From: a virus
Strand: one strand, 5' to 3'
DNA: 45,999 nucleotides
Virus record (IMG/VR): IMGVR_UViG_3300034378_000175
Location: 1 to 45,999 of that record
Position 1 is the stretch's first letter. The number at the start of each line of letters is the position of its first letter. Positions 32,201 through 39,431 of the stretch are shown here, one piece after another. The notes under the pieces were generated by a model. The model was not told the origin of the DNA. It searched no databases and was given only the letters and a program-made list of their open reading frames with translations. The position numbers and the translations under genes are program-made.

Positions 32201-32703
32201 CAACTAACCTTAATGACGCTGGAACAGATAATCGATATAGCATGTCCGAGCTTTCGACTATGAAGGAGACCATCTGGAATGGATTCCCTGATGGATATAT
32301 TTTATGGATTGATACGGTTTCAGCAAAGGAATTAGTTGACAGGTCACCTATCTTTTCAGGTAATGCAAGAGAAAAGATAAATAAAATAACAGCTCTGGGC
32401 TTACCTGATGCAAATGGTTGGGCTGAAGTAGACCATAGTAGATTACCGAACGAGTTAAAACATACTTTTATTGATAAAAAATATCGTCATAAGACCTCTA
32501 AAATTGTGTATAAAACTTTACCAAAAGTAGAAATTAGTTCGGGTATCTTTAAAACTGATGGTATTCAAAATTACGATGTGATAGAAGAAAAAACGGAAGG
32601 CAGAAATGTCGGTAGACAAATTCAAATAAATACAAAAGCTTTAAAGGAACTCTTCGATTTATTAGATACTTTAGATTCGAGAATAAAAGCTTTGGAGCCT
32701 TAA
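29296..32703 (+). CDS. Exported beta-helix fibre or spike protein, 1135 aa
   Basis: This is the second largest gene. A Sec signal peptide (KKIFLFFILILFAGRLFASE, cut near residue 20) is followed by a strand-rich start and a short coiled coil with Asn/Thr periodicity (about 220-265). Two similar beta-helix blocks follow. Each opens with the same sequence, DYICDGTADEVQLQAA near 290 and DYVCDGTQDEAEIQTA near 692, as in many phage tailspikes, and continues with ladders of short strands. The C-terminal 100 residues are charged and end in a coiled coil (LKELFDLLDTLDSRIKAL), likely a trimerisation end. It would be the receptor-binding or polysaccharide-degrading spike, except that the signal peptide suggests export. 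Confidence 0.8.
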   Translation: MKKIFLFFILILFAGRLFASELKPDNLGNHHATKDLNMNSKNITGCTTGYFTNIAGSTYTANLALQNNIWLQVMGTTGTVYDAVGMTTGNDLIFGNYNNNTYIRGATRIYMQKNTTILDGNKLGLDTSFTKTLEWDSGDGRFEFTGGPVQNPDDFISDTTVYAEVGNFAQIVGHSAINIGSAIVGKSSASWDGYDFEADNLRADAVVSNNIDGRDVSADYARIVQSTGDAEANITTNETNINTNINDITTLEISTGDAEANIDNLLESTGSIKIFFTKVVGFTADCDYICDGTADEVQLQAAHDVLSAGGSIMVREGNYDITTDFIISKPSITIQGQGYDTIFHHNTTGGGETIEFTATADNCILRDLVLEPVSVTGGKGGFNEEIRVDGDNCKVLNIWVRNDVSNNQALIIDGNDCVVDDCRFDLGSGITYRQIEFGGVRNTVQNSFMKAVTMLDGIGVSASGHYSKIRNNNFLGCGINTAGPDYNQITNNYINDNGLGTSKGIILASDSDYNIVTSNRIIGFDKGIEVQGDENYVSDNKISGAISEGIEIISPKTDNVIVSNDLTGSSADINDQGINTKIRGNIDQNGNWLEGDIAISTAAIQSQVTTNTSNIGTNTSDVGQLKLSSYTVGVIDNGLGASTGDVYKWFGTTSSWGADNTGAAAAVAGISSGTVSLLVAASNASAHVRSFADYVCDGTQDEAEIQTAILEVEGNGGGAVVLSEGIFNIDNSVFIRQSSVTLKGQGFCTILRAIDSCSIGNNADGWGIIIATRTGGINNLIISDMTLDGNGANNTSRYAGVCCDTYDASLIYGEYITLRNLKCIDFSVTNTRGLTLQWCRNFSMTNCYFENCYHGNYIRYNGTGTVANCIYTDIGAGNALNLTLNSYCTLINNVVRNTNARGFYLHTNNRLVLMGNVVTNCGTTGIDFAVANTYCKVSENVIMDNTTGINLAAGNNYNMITGNYLYNNSTNLNDAGTDNRYSMSELSTMKETIWNGFPDGYILWIDTVSAKELVDRSPIFSGNAREKINKITALGLPDANGWAEVDHSRLPNELKHTFIDKKYRHKTSKIVYKTLPKVEISSGIFKTDGIQNYDVIEEKTEGRNVGRQIQINTKALKELFDLLDTLDSRIKALEP

Positions 32704-32858
32704 TGGATATTGCCTTAACACCTAAAGAAACAATTTTGATTATTGTCTCAGTTGCCGTGGGTTTTGGTCTCGGCGCTGGAGCTAAATTTGTCTTTAATTT
32801 AATTTGGAAAATAATAGAAAGAGCTATCTTTGGCAAAGAGGAGGAAGAAAAGAAATGA
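32703..32858 (+). CDS. Small membrane protein, 51 aa
   Basis: It starts at a TAATG overlap and ends at an ATGA overlap with the next gene. Residues 11-38 are hydrophobic with a Gly-rich core (ILIIVSVAVGFGLGAGAKF), a single membrane segment, followed by an amphipathic helix and a Glu/Lys tail. It could be holin-like, but the lysis genes lie elsewhere. The function is unknown. Confidence 0.65.
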   Translation: MDIALTPKETILIIVSVAVGFGLGAGAKFVFNLIWKIIERAIFGKEEEEKK

Positions 32859-33106
32859 AAAAACTTTTGATGATCTTAATAGTTATCAACATTATTCTTT
32901 TGGCTATCTCTCATATTCATACTGGGGTTCAGGTCCGGACTCAGACAATAACGCAATATAAATTCGATGTGACTGCGGGGCAGAGAATTCTTGTGATAGA
33001 TAAAGGAGCGAAGACTTATATCCGAATTACCCCTTCGGAAGCGAGATTATTTGATCTTAAGGTAGGCGAAGGAAAATCTCTTTCAGGGATTTTAATTAGA
33101 AAATGA
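32855..33106 (+). CDS. Membrane-anchored or exported small protein, 83 aa
   Basis: ATG 32855 overlaps the stop before it. MKKLLMILIVINIILLAIS is a signal anchor or signal peptide. The rest is a small beta-rich domain (TQTITQYKFDVTAGQRILVI, TYIRITPSEARLF). The next gene starts at an ATGA overlap. It belongs to a group of three consecutive exported or membrane genes before the connector genes. No family is recognised. Confidence 0.65.
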   Translation: MKKLLMILIVINIILLAISHIHTGVQVRTQTITQYKFDVTAGQRILVIDKGAKTYIRITPSEARLFDLKVGEGKSLSGILIRK

Positions 33107-33810
33107 CAACTTTAGCAGAATTTAACACAATGGTAGATCGAGTATTGCAGGACGATGATGGAAAGCTAACTTCTGATGAAATTGATGGATTCATTCAGAC
33201 TGAGGCAACTCAGCTTTACTCGAGGCATCGGCCTTATAGCCGGATCACGGATATGTCTGCCTCCGGGGTTTACAGTTATGAAATCAATACTACAACTTTC
33301 CCGGGATGGACCGTGGGTTTCTCAGCAATAAAGAAAGTTCGCTATCCCGCAGATCAATATCAGAATCCTAAAGAGGAAGAGGTTCCCTTTGAGGAATGGG
33401 CGATTTATGAGAATACTACAAAGACATATCTCAGGTTTTTATACGTTACTCCGACTGCAGGGTATACTATCCGGGCTTTTTATATAACCCCCCACTCGGT
33501 TCCTGATGCTGGAACTGCAACTATTTATTCAACTGATGAAGGAGCCTTCGTGAATCTAGCTGCTTCCTTTTGTGCTCATGCGATTGCCAAATATTATGGC
33601 CAGACCTCAGACTCAACTATCGGGGCAGATGCGGTAGCCTACAGAGATAAGAGTGATATCTGGGCATCTCGGGCAAAGGATCTTTATAAGCTATATATCG
33701 ATTATATGTTCCCGAATCATGTCGAAGCCTCGATGGCAATGAGGGAATTTGACACAATATATGGGGAATTAGGCCTTTCAAGACTTACTCATAAGGAATG
33801 GGCCAGATGA
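33103..33810 (+). CDS. Head-tail connector (adaptor-like) protein, 235 aa
   Basis: The opening TLAEFNTMVDRVLQDDDGKLTSDEIDGFIQTEATQLYSRHRP is a helical segment as in phage neck adaptor proteins. The middle is beta-rich (FPGWTVGFSAIKKVRYP), and the C-terminal half is helical (FVNLAASFCAHAIAKYYG). The position before a gp10-like protein and a tail-completion gene supports a connector at the portal exit. It overlaps neighbours at both ends. Confidence 0.7.
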   Translation: MTTLAEFNTMVDRVLQDDDGKLTSDEIDGFIQTEATQLYSRHRPYSRITDMSASGVYSYEINTTTFPGWTVGFSAIKKVRYPADQYQNPKEEEVPFEEWAIYENTTKTYLRFLYVTPTAGYTIRAFYITPHSVPDAGTATIYSTDEGAFVNLAASFCAHAIAKYYGQTSDSTIGADAVAYRDKSDIWASRAKDLYKLYIDYMFPNHVEASMAMREFDTIYGELGLSRLTHKEWAR

Positions 33811-34145
33811 GGAAGAAAAGCCAGAATAATCAAATCTTCAAGGCTGTAATGGGCATGCAGAGGATCATTGGCAAAATAGATAAGAATACTGATTATGTTA
33901 AAAACAAGGTACAACATATTGAAGCCACAGTGATTAAACATGAACAAATTATTTATGGGAATCCGGAGAAGATGGGAGCCGGAGGACTTCTGCACACAAC
34001 CCAAGAGCAGGAGTCTAAAATTACGGGACTCGGATCCCGGATGGACTATCTTCGCTCAACCTTTGTAATGATTTGGACAGGGATCTTTGCACTTATTCAA
34101 CTGGCATTCTCAGCTATAAAGCATTTTTTTTCTGGGAGCAAATAA
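33807..34145 (+). CDS. Coiled-coil protein with C-terminal membrane segment, 112 aa
   Basis: ATG 33807 overlaps the preceding stop (ATGA). A basic start is followed by a coiled-coil-like region (about 15-50) and one hydrophobic segment near the end (FVMIWTGIFALIQLAFSAI, about 86-104). This order resembles XhlA-type haemolysin or lysis-accessory proteins. Its place among connector genes is unusual for that role. The assignment is tentative. Confidence 0.6.
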   Translation: MRKKSQNNQIFKAVMGMQRIIGKIDKNTDYVKNKVQHIEATVIKHEQIIYGNPEKMGAGGLLHTTQEQESKITGLGSRMDYLRSTFVMIWTGIFALIQLAFSAIKHFFSGSK

Positions 34146-34639
34146 TGGCTAAGATGGAAATGGGAGCTGAGTTAAAACTCCAAGGGCTGTTCTTAAGAGA
34201 TCCGGACAAAGCAATCAAGATCTTTGAAGAAGAGTTCGGCAAAGCCTTAGACGAATCGACTTCATTTTTAATGAGAACAGTTATTCGAGGGACTCCAGTT
34301 CATTCGGGAGCTTTGAGAGGTTCAGTGTTTAGAGAAATTCGAGGCCGTGGCTTAGCAATGCATGGAGTCGTTGCAACGAATTGGCCATATGCAGAATTTA
34401 TTGAAACCGGACAGCCAGCTCATACTCCGAACTATGCAAACTTGGCCGATTGGATTCGATTGAAGCTTGGACTTTCTGGGGATCATTTGTATGCAGTTCT
34501 TCAGGTAATTGCAAAGCAGATCCGAACTCGGGGAATCCGGCCTCATTTTATGTTTAAGAAGGCTTTTGAAGCTGGGAGGATGAGAGTCCAAGGAATTCTT
34601 AATGAAGCAGCCTCTAGAATAATCGAAAGATGGAAATAA
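34145..34639 (+). CDS. HK97 gp10-like head-tail protein
   Basis: This 164-aa protein starts at a TAATG overlap. FLMRTVIRGTPVHSGALRGSV near residues 41-61 is the hallmark T-P-x-x-S-G-x-L-R motif of the gp10 family. It continues with VVATNWPYAEFIETGQPAH near 75-93 and ends with RPHFMFKKAFEAG. The family joins head and tail or caps the tail. The length is normal. Confidence 0.9.
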   Translation: MAKMEMGAELKLQGLFLRDPDKAIKIFEEEFGKALDESTSFLMRTVIRGTPVHSGALRGSVFREIRGRGLAMHGVVATNWPYAEFIETGQPAHTPNYANLADWIRLKLGLSGDHLYAVLQVIAKQIRTRGIRPHFMFKKAFEAGRMRVQGILNEAASRIIERWK

Positions 34640-35089
34640 ATGAGCTATTCAACAGTCATTGCAGAGATAGATACTATCTTAAAGACAGCGACGGATGTCG
34701 GGACTAAAGTTTATAAGTATGATCGACTCGAGACCACAGAAGTTGGATTCAAGAATGCTTTTAAAGTTGGCTCTGTTATTAAAGCTTGGACGATTACCCG
34801 GGCCAGAGTCGAATCGCTCCCAGAAGCAAGCCGAGTCAACCATGTGATGACGACTTGGATTATCCGAGGTTATTATTCCCTCGGGAGCTCAGGAGCAACA
34901 GAGGATACTTTTCAGGGACTCATAGATAATATTCGGCAAGTATTTAGGGATGATCCAAGACTCAATAATTCAGTTTTAACATCATCCCCTTTACAGATAG
35001 ATATAATCGAGCCTCGGATGTGGGGCTCAATTCTTTGTCATTATGCTGAGATGAGATTGGTCACAGAGGAAGAAGAATCATTTACATAG
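34640..35089 (+). CDS. Tail terminator/completion-like protein, 149 aa
   Basis: This starts directly after the preceding stop. The sequence has alternating strands and one helix, with the order YSTVIAEIDTIL, AWTITRARVESLP, VMTTWIIRGYYSLG, TFQGLIDNIRQVF. That agrees with the small ring-forming tail-completion proteins that follow gp10-like genes in siphoviruses. The identification is by order and size, not by a strong motif. Confidence 0.65.
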   Translation: MSYSTVIAEIDTILKTATDVGTKVYKYDRLETTEVGFKNAFKVGSVIKAWTITRARVESLPEASRVNHVMTTWIIRGYYSLGSSGATEDTFQGLIDNIRQVFRDDPRLNNSVLTSSPLQIDIIEPRMWGSILCHYAEMRLVTEEEESFT

Positions 35090-35098
35090 GGAGGCTTT

Positions 35099-35272
35099 AT
35101 GGAAAGAGTCGAATGGATAAACGAAGAATCAAGGGAAATAGTCGGTTATGGAGTTTTTAAAAAGGGAGACCGATTCGATGCCCCTTCTAAATTAGCCAAA
35201 CAATTAATTTCTCAGGGCTTAGTGAAGGACGCCTACAAAGAGAAAAAATCTAAAACTAAGAAGGATAAATAG
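35099..35272 (+). CDS. Small protein, 57 aa
   Basis: ATG 35099 follows AGGGAGG. The first 45 residues form a small domain (MERVEWINEESREIVGYGVF, then KKGDRFDAPSKLAKQLISQG), similar in order to small phage proteins that carry a GD.. step before a final helix. The tail is Lys-rich. It lies just before the tail tube gene. The function is unknown. Confidence 0.65.
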   Translation: MERVEWINEESREIVGYGVFKKGDRFDAPSKLAKQLISQGLVKDAYKEKKSKTKKDK

Positions 35273-35284
35273 GGAGGTATTATT

Positions 35285-36700
35285 ATGGGCGGAACTACAG
35301 GAAAACTTACTCATTTTGGAATTGCCAGAGAGGTAACTTTTGGGACGGCAGTTGGAGCAACCGCTTATCTCAAATATAATTCAGAAACTCTGACAACGGC
35401 CATTGAGGAATTGATTGAAGCATCTTTAAATAATCGAAGCGATGAAGGGGCTTCTTATGAGGGACTGAATACTCATGCGGGGGATTCGGTTCACGAAGTC
35501 CATCCTGCAGGGATCGGGTACTTATTGAGAAGCGCACTGGGATCTCCTCTCACTGTGGATAATACTGGTTCGTATACTCACACATATACCCCGATTGCAG
35601 GAAGGAATGCTGATTCGGGAACTGCGACTGCAGGGACCTCTACGACATTGACAGATTCAGGAGCGACTTGGACAATCGATGACCATATTGGCGATTGGCT
35701 ACATATTACTGCAGGAACAAATTCTGGGGAATATAGAATCATTTCGGATAATACCGCAACTGTAATTACTGTTGCCTCAGCTTTTACTTCCCCGATAGAT
35801 GCGACCTCAGTATATGAAATTACTCCCGGACCGGAGCATTGTGCCTTGCCACCTTATACTATTGAAGTTCATAGAGATTTGACAGGATCTACCCCAGCCT
35901 TTCAATATGCTGGTGGTGTTATAAATACTTTATCTTTAACCCTTGGAGTCGGAGCGAAGATCTTAACAGCGACTAGTTCATGGTTAGCAAAGTCTGTGGC
36001 TAATATAGCAGCGACAACTCCTTCACTTCCAACTACTGATCCTTTCATGTGGGACGATGCCATCCTTGGAGTTGGCTTAGCCGTGGGAGATACAGCAACT
36101 GGAGGATCCTCGACTACAATAGTTAAAACTGCGGCAGGATGGACTGCTAATGCCTATCAGAATATGATTGTCTTAACAACTGGTGGAACTGGGCCGAATC
36201 AATGCAGGAAGATAAGCTCGAATACAACTGATACTCTGACTTGTACTCCTGCTTTTACGGTAGCTCCTGCATCCGGAACAACTTTCAAGGTATTCAATGC
36301 CCATAATTTAACCGAGACAATTACTTTCAATTGGACAAACGGATTGATAGCTGTACCTCTTTTAAATAATACAAATACAATTGCCCAGATTGATAGAGAT
36401 GCTTTTAGAAGTGGAACGATTTCCCGGACAGTTATTCCTCAACAGATAACTGATTTTGGGACTTATTATACAGGTTGGACGACTCGGGAATGGTGTTTAT
36501 ATTTCCATGGGGCTCAGATCACAGGGAATCATTACTATGATCTGGTATTCTATTTCCCGAAAGTTTTATTCACGGCATATCCGGTCAATGTCGGCGGTGG
36601 AGGAAGGATAACCGTCGCAGATGGTCTGAAAATAAAATACGATAGCACGGCAGGATATTTTATGAAATGTATCCTTCAGAACAATACCAGCTCTTACTAA
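35285..36700 (+). CDS. Major tail (tube) protein with two inserted repeat modules
   Basis: This 471-aa protein follows AGGGAGG. The start, LTHFGIAREVTFGTAVGATAYL, is typical of siphovirus tail tube proteins, as is LIEASLNNRSDEGASYEG with its domain turn. Without the inserts the core is about 330 residues. Two copies of the shared 70-residue module lie at residues 110-179 and 269-337. They would decorate the outside of the tail tube. A terminator follows at 36767, as expected for the most strongly expressed tail gene. Confidence 0.85.
   Translation: MGGTTGKLTHFGIAREVTFGTAVGATAYLKYNSETLTTAIEELIEASLNNRSDEGASYEGLNTHAGDSVHEVHPAGIGYLLRSALGSPLTVDNTGSYTHTYTPIAGRNADSGTATAGTSTTLTDSGATWTIDDHIGDWLHITAGTNSGEYRIISDNTATVITVASAFTSPIDATSVYEITPGPEHCALPPYTIEVHRDLTGSTPAFQYAGGVINTLSLTLGVGAKILTATSSWLAKSVANIAATTPSLPTTDPFMWDDAILGVGLAVGDTATGGSSTTIVKTAAGWTANAYQNMIVLTTGGTGPNQCRKISSNTTDTLTCTPAFTVAPASGTTFKVFNAHNLTETITFNWTNGLIAVPLLNNTNTIAQIDRDAFRSGTISRTVIPQQITDFGTYYTGWTTREWCLYFHGAQITGNHYYDLVFYFPKVLFTAYPVNVGGGGRITVADGLKIKYDSTAGYFMKCILQNNTSSY
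35612..35821 (+). repeat. Shared 70-residue module, tail tube copy 1
   Basis: Residues 110-179: DSGTATAGTSTTLTDSGATW at the start, a central ITAGTNSGEYRII, and DATSVYEI at the end. It aligns through its whole length with the capsid and tail-tip copies. Confidence 0.85.
36089..36295 (+). repeat. Shared 70-residue module, tail tube copy 2 (diverged)
   Basis: Residues 269-337: DTATGGSSTTIVKTAAGW at the start, LTTGGTGPNQCRKI in the middle, and SGTTFKVF at the end. It is the most diverged of the four copies, but the order and length are kept. Confidence 0.75.
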
Positions 36701-36766
36701 TTTAGCAAGAATTAGCAGAAATTAGCAATTCCTTTGATAAGGGAGCGTTAGTTAAGAAGCCATTGA

Positions 36767-36806
36767 AGGGATAATCTTTGGATAGGAAGGTTATCCCTAT
36801 TTTTAT
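36767..36806 (+). terminator. Rho-independent terminator after the tail tube gene
   Basis: AGGGATAATC (36767-36776) pairs with GGTTATCCCT (36789-36798), 10 pairs with one wobble, followed by ATTTTTATT. Just upstream, TTAGCA occurs three times in 25 bases (36710-36735). The next gene starts only 12 bases after it, so read-through must supply the chaperone and tape measure. It is likely a dosage attenuator. Confidence 0.85.
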
Positions 36807-36817
36807 TGGGAGATATT

Positions 36818-37252
36818 ATGGGAGTAAAAGAACAATTTTTAGAAGCAGTCAAAACCGAACAAAAAACAGTCTATTATACGGTTTCGAAATCAGGGCTTTT
36901 GAAAAAAAATGCTAAGATAAAATTCATAATTAAATCATTATTTCCCAAAGATTTTCTTGATAAAGGAGTCCGAGAGGAGATTATGAAAGAAGTTAGTCGA
37001 GGGCAGACTCTCGAAGAAGCGGGTCGAGTTGTCAGTGAAAAATTAAAAAAAGATTTCGTAAGTTATAAGAACGATGAGATCGCAAAAATGATGATTCAGA
37101 AGGGAGTTTTATTTCCTAAGATAGTCGATAAGGAAGAGAATTTAGCAGAGGACGAACTCCCTTATAAAATGCTTCAGATCTATTGGGAAATTAAATTATT
37201 TTTGATTAAGGAAATCGCAGCGATTTCTCCGATGTTTCAAGGAGTTATATAA
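36818..37252 (+). CDS. Tail assembly chaperone candidate, 144 aa
   Basis: ATG 36818 follows TTGGGAG. It is a fully helical, charged protein between the tail tube and the tape measure, where siphoviruses keep their tail chaperone. Members usually occur as two frames joined by a slip; here a single frame runs up to the tape measure start (TAATGG at 37250) with no second frame. So either the longer product does not exist, or the family member is a single-form one. Identification by position. Confidence 0.65.
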   Translation: MGVKEQFLEAVKTEQKTVYYTVSKSGLLKKNAKIKFIIKSLFPKDFLDKGVREEIMKEVSRGQTLEEAGRVVSEKLKKDFVSYKNDEIAKMMIQKGVLFPKIVDKEENLAEDELPYKMLQIYWEIKLFLIKEIAAISPMFQGVI

Positions 37253-39063
37253 TGGCCAATGTTTTAGAGATATTACTAAGAGGTAAGGGCGGAGATCAGG
37301 TTAAAGCTGAGCTTGGGAAAACAAATACAGCCGTAAATAAAACCAAAGAGTTAATGAAAACTCTTGGCGGAATAATGTCTGTGGGAATTCTTGCTAAAGG
37401 TTTCGCAGATGCATTGAAGGCTTATGAGGTTCAAGAGCTTGCGGTTACAAAACTGAATGCAGCTTTGAAGGCACAGGGAATATTTACAGACGAGGCATCT
37501 AAGGCATTACAAGATCAGGCTAGTGCTCTACAACAAGTCACAACCTTTGGGGATGAGGCAATAATATCCGCTCAGGCTTTACTTCTGAATTATGGACTGC
37601 AAAAGAAAGAAGTCGAAGCAGCGATTCCGACAATTCTTGATTTCGCAGCAGCTACTGGAAAGGATGTTCGAGCAGCAGCTGATTATGTTGGTCGAGCTTT
37701 AACAGGACAAGTATCTGTTCTTAGGACTTATGGAATAACAGTAGATGAGGCCACTCTTAAAAATAAAGGCATGGCGGGAATTCTCGAGACTGTTCAAGAT
37801 CGAATGGGTGGAACTGCAGAAGCTCTTGCAAAATCTGGAATCGGACCAATGAAACAATTCGATTTAACTATTGGCGATGTTAAAGAACGAGTCGCAGCTA
37901 CGCTTCTGCCCGCTTTAGTCGATCTCATACGATCCATTGAGAAATGGTTACCTTTCATAGAAAAAGTTGCCTTGGGAATTACTGCTGTGGTTTCAACTGC
38001 AATCGAAGGGATTACAACCTTAGTGAATGTTGTTCAAGCAGTTACCAAATTAAGATTCAAGGAAATCCCCAAAATTGTAAAAGAGGGCGGAGAAGCGGTT
38101 GGTAAAATTTGGGCTGATACAACAGAAAGAATGGTTAAAATTGAGGAGAAAGCGAAAGAAAAACGGGTCGAAATAGTCAAAGATGAGACTAAGAAAAAGG
38201 TTGGAATGGGAGAATTTTGGTTAAAGAAAAAAGAAAAGGACGAGGAAGACGCAAGGAAGAAAGAGAAAGAAGAATTTGAAAAAGCAGTTGGAGAAAGGGA
38301 AGGAATAATAAGGGGCGAGTATGATCTCAGGCGAGAGCTTCGGGAATTAGATTTAGAAGATGTTATCAGAAATATAGAGGAACGAATTGCAAGAGAAGAA
38401 GAAGGTTCAGCAGATAGGAAGGCTCTAGAGAAAGCCCTATCTGATTATAAGAAAGCTTTGCAAATCGAATCTGCTGCAGACATAGCGAAAATCCAAGATG
38501 ATATCCAAGGCAATCTAGAGTCTAATTTAACAGATATGTTAATGCTTGAAAAAGATTTTGGCGAAGGCATCCAAGATGTATGGAGAAATATAGAACGAGT
38601 TGTCCTTCAAACGATTGTAAAGCAAGTCGTCGAGGAAAAAGCAGCAGCAACCATAAGGATAGCGGCAGAGCAGGCTGTCGGAGCAGCCAAGGCAATCGCT
38701 GCTCATGCCGGGCTCCCTTTTGTCGGAATCGCTCTTGGGGTAGCAGCAGCAGCGGCTCTGATAAGTCATATAGGAAGAATGTCCACATTCCAAGGAGGAG
38801 GAGTTGTTCCCGGACCTGAGGGAAGGCCTCGAGCAATTCTGGCTCATGGAGGAGAAGAGATACTGACTCCTCAGGAAAGACGCAGAGGCCGTGGAGTTTA
38901 TATTGGGACGATTGAGATTCAGTTTCCGAATGTAACAACTTTCCAAGATTGGATAGAAGCTCCTCCGGGACGAGTTAAGGAAGTTACAGAAAGAAAAATC
39001 CTTCAGGCTATGTCGACACTCGAGGATGAAGGCAAAATTAAAGAAGGGACGGTCTTGATATAA
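37252..39063 (+). CDS. Tail tape measure protein
   Basis: This 603-aa protein has an N-terminal phage tape-measure domain (ALQQVTTFGDEAIISAQALL near 90-110, then AATGKDVRAAADYVGRALTGQ near 138-158). It continues with a hydrophobic segment near 220-260 (VALGITAVVSTAIEGITTLV), a long charged coiled coil (about 280-440), and a Gly/Ala-rich C-terminal part with VVPGPEGRPRAILAHGGEE near 518-536. The last is a frequent C-terminal motif of such proteins. The length suggests a short tail. Virion location: inside the tail tube. Confidence 0.9.
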   Translation: MANVLEILLRGKGGDQVKAELGKTNTAVNKTKELMKTLGGIMSVGILAKGFADALKAYEVQELAVTKLNAALKAQGIFTDEASKALQDQASALQQVTTFGDEAIISAQALLLNYGLQKKEVEAAIPTILDFAAATGKDVRAAADYVGRALTGQVSVLRTYGITVDEATLKNKGMAGILETVQDRMGGTAEALAKSGIGPMKQFDLTIGDVKERVAATLLPALVDLIRSIEKWLPFIEKVALGITAVVSTAIEGITTLVNVVQAVTKLRFKEIPKIVKEGGEAVGKIWADTTERMVKIEEKAKEKRVEIVKDETKKKVGMGEFWLKKKEKDEEDARKKEKEEFEKAVGEREGIIRGEYDLRRELRELDLEDVIRNIEERIAREEEGSADRKALEKALSDYKKALQIESAADIAKIQDDIQGNLESNLTDMLMLEKDFGEGIQDVWRNIERVVLQTIVKQVVEEKAAATIRIAAEQAVGAAKAIAAHAGLPFVGIALGVAAAAALISHIGRMSTFQGGGVVPGPEGRPRAILAHGGEEILTPQERRRGRGVYIGTIEIQFPNVTTFQDWIEAPPGRVKEVTERKILQAMSTLEDEGKIKEGTVLI

Positions 39064-39431
39064 TGGCTGATACAATGAGGATTTCTTATGGCGGAACGAA
39101 TATAGATTTCAGTCCGGGATTCGGTTATGATGTTCCGGATGATTTAGGTATTATTCGATTTAGAACTCCGAATGGAACTCTTTATTCATATAAATTTTTC
39201 TATAAGTATCGATGGGAAGTTCCAGTCTCATGGTTTAATTCTAGCGATACAACGAATATAAACTCTTGGTGGAGTAATAACTATGATGTTACTTTCTACC
39301 CAGACCGGATTAATTCCCCGGGGACCTCATTTACTTGTAAGATTGTTAACGGCACTCGGCCGATAAGTCGGTTCAATGGTCCCTATTGGGAGACCTATTA
39401 CGAAGGAACTTTAATTCTGGAGCAAACATAA
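39063..39431 (+). CDS. Distal tail protein candidate, 122 aa
   Basis: This starts at a TAATGG overlap with the tape measure. It is a beta-rich protein with many aromatic residues (YSYKFFYKYRWEVPVSWF, INSWWSNNYDVTFYP) and no helix. Position directly after the tape measure and before a large tail-tip gene fits a short distal tail or baseplate ring protein. No named family is recognised. Confidence 0.65.
   Translation: MADTMRISYGGTNIDFSPGFGYDVPDDLGIIRFRTPNGTLYSYKFFYKYRWEVPVSWFNSSDTTNINSWWSNNYDVTFYPDRINSPGTSFTCKIVNGTRPISRFNGPYWETYYEGTLILEQT

Noticed and set aside
29296-32703. Diversity-generating retroelement target
   Set aside because: No reverse transcriptase and no template/variable repeat pair was seen anywhere in the window.
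36818-37252. Programmed frameshift in the tail chaperone
   Set aside because: No overlapping second frame exists between this gene and the tape measure, and no clear slippery run was found near its end.
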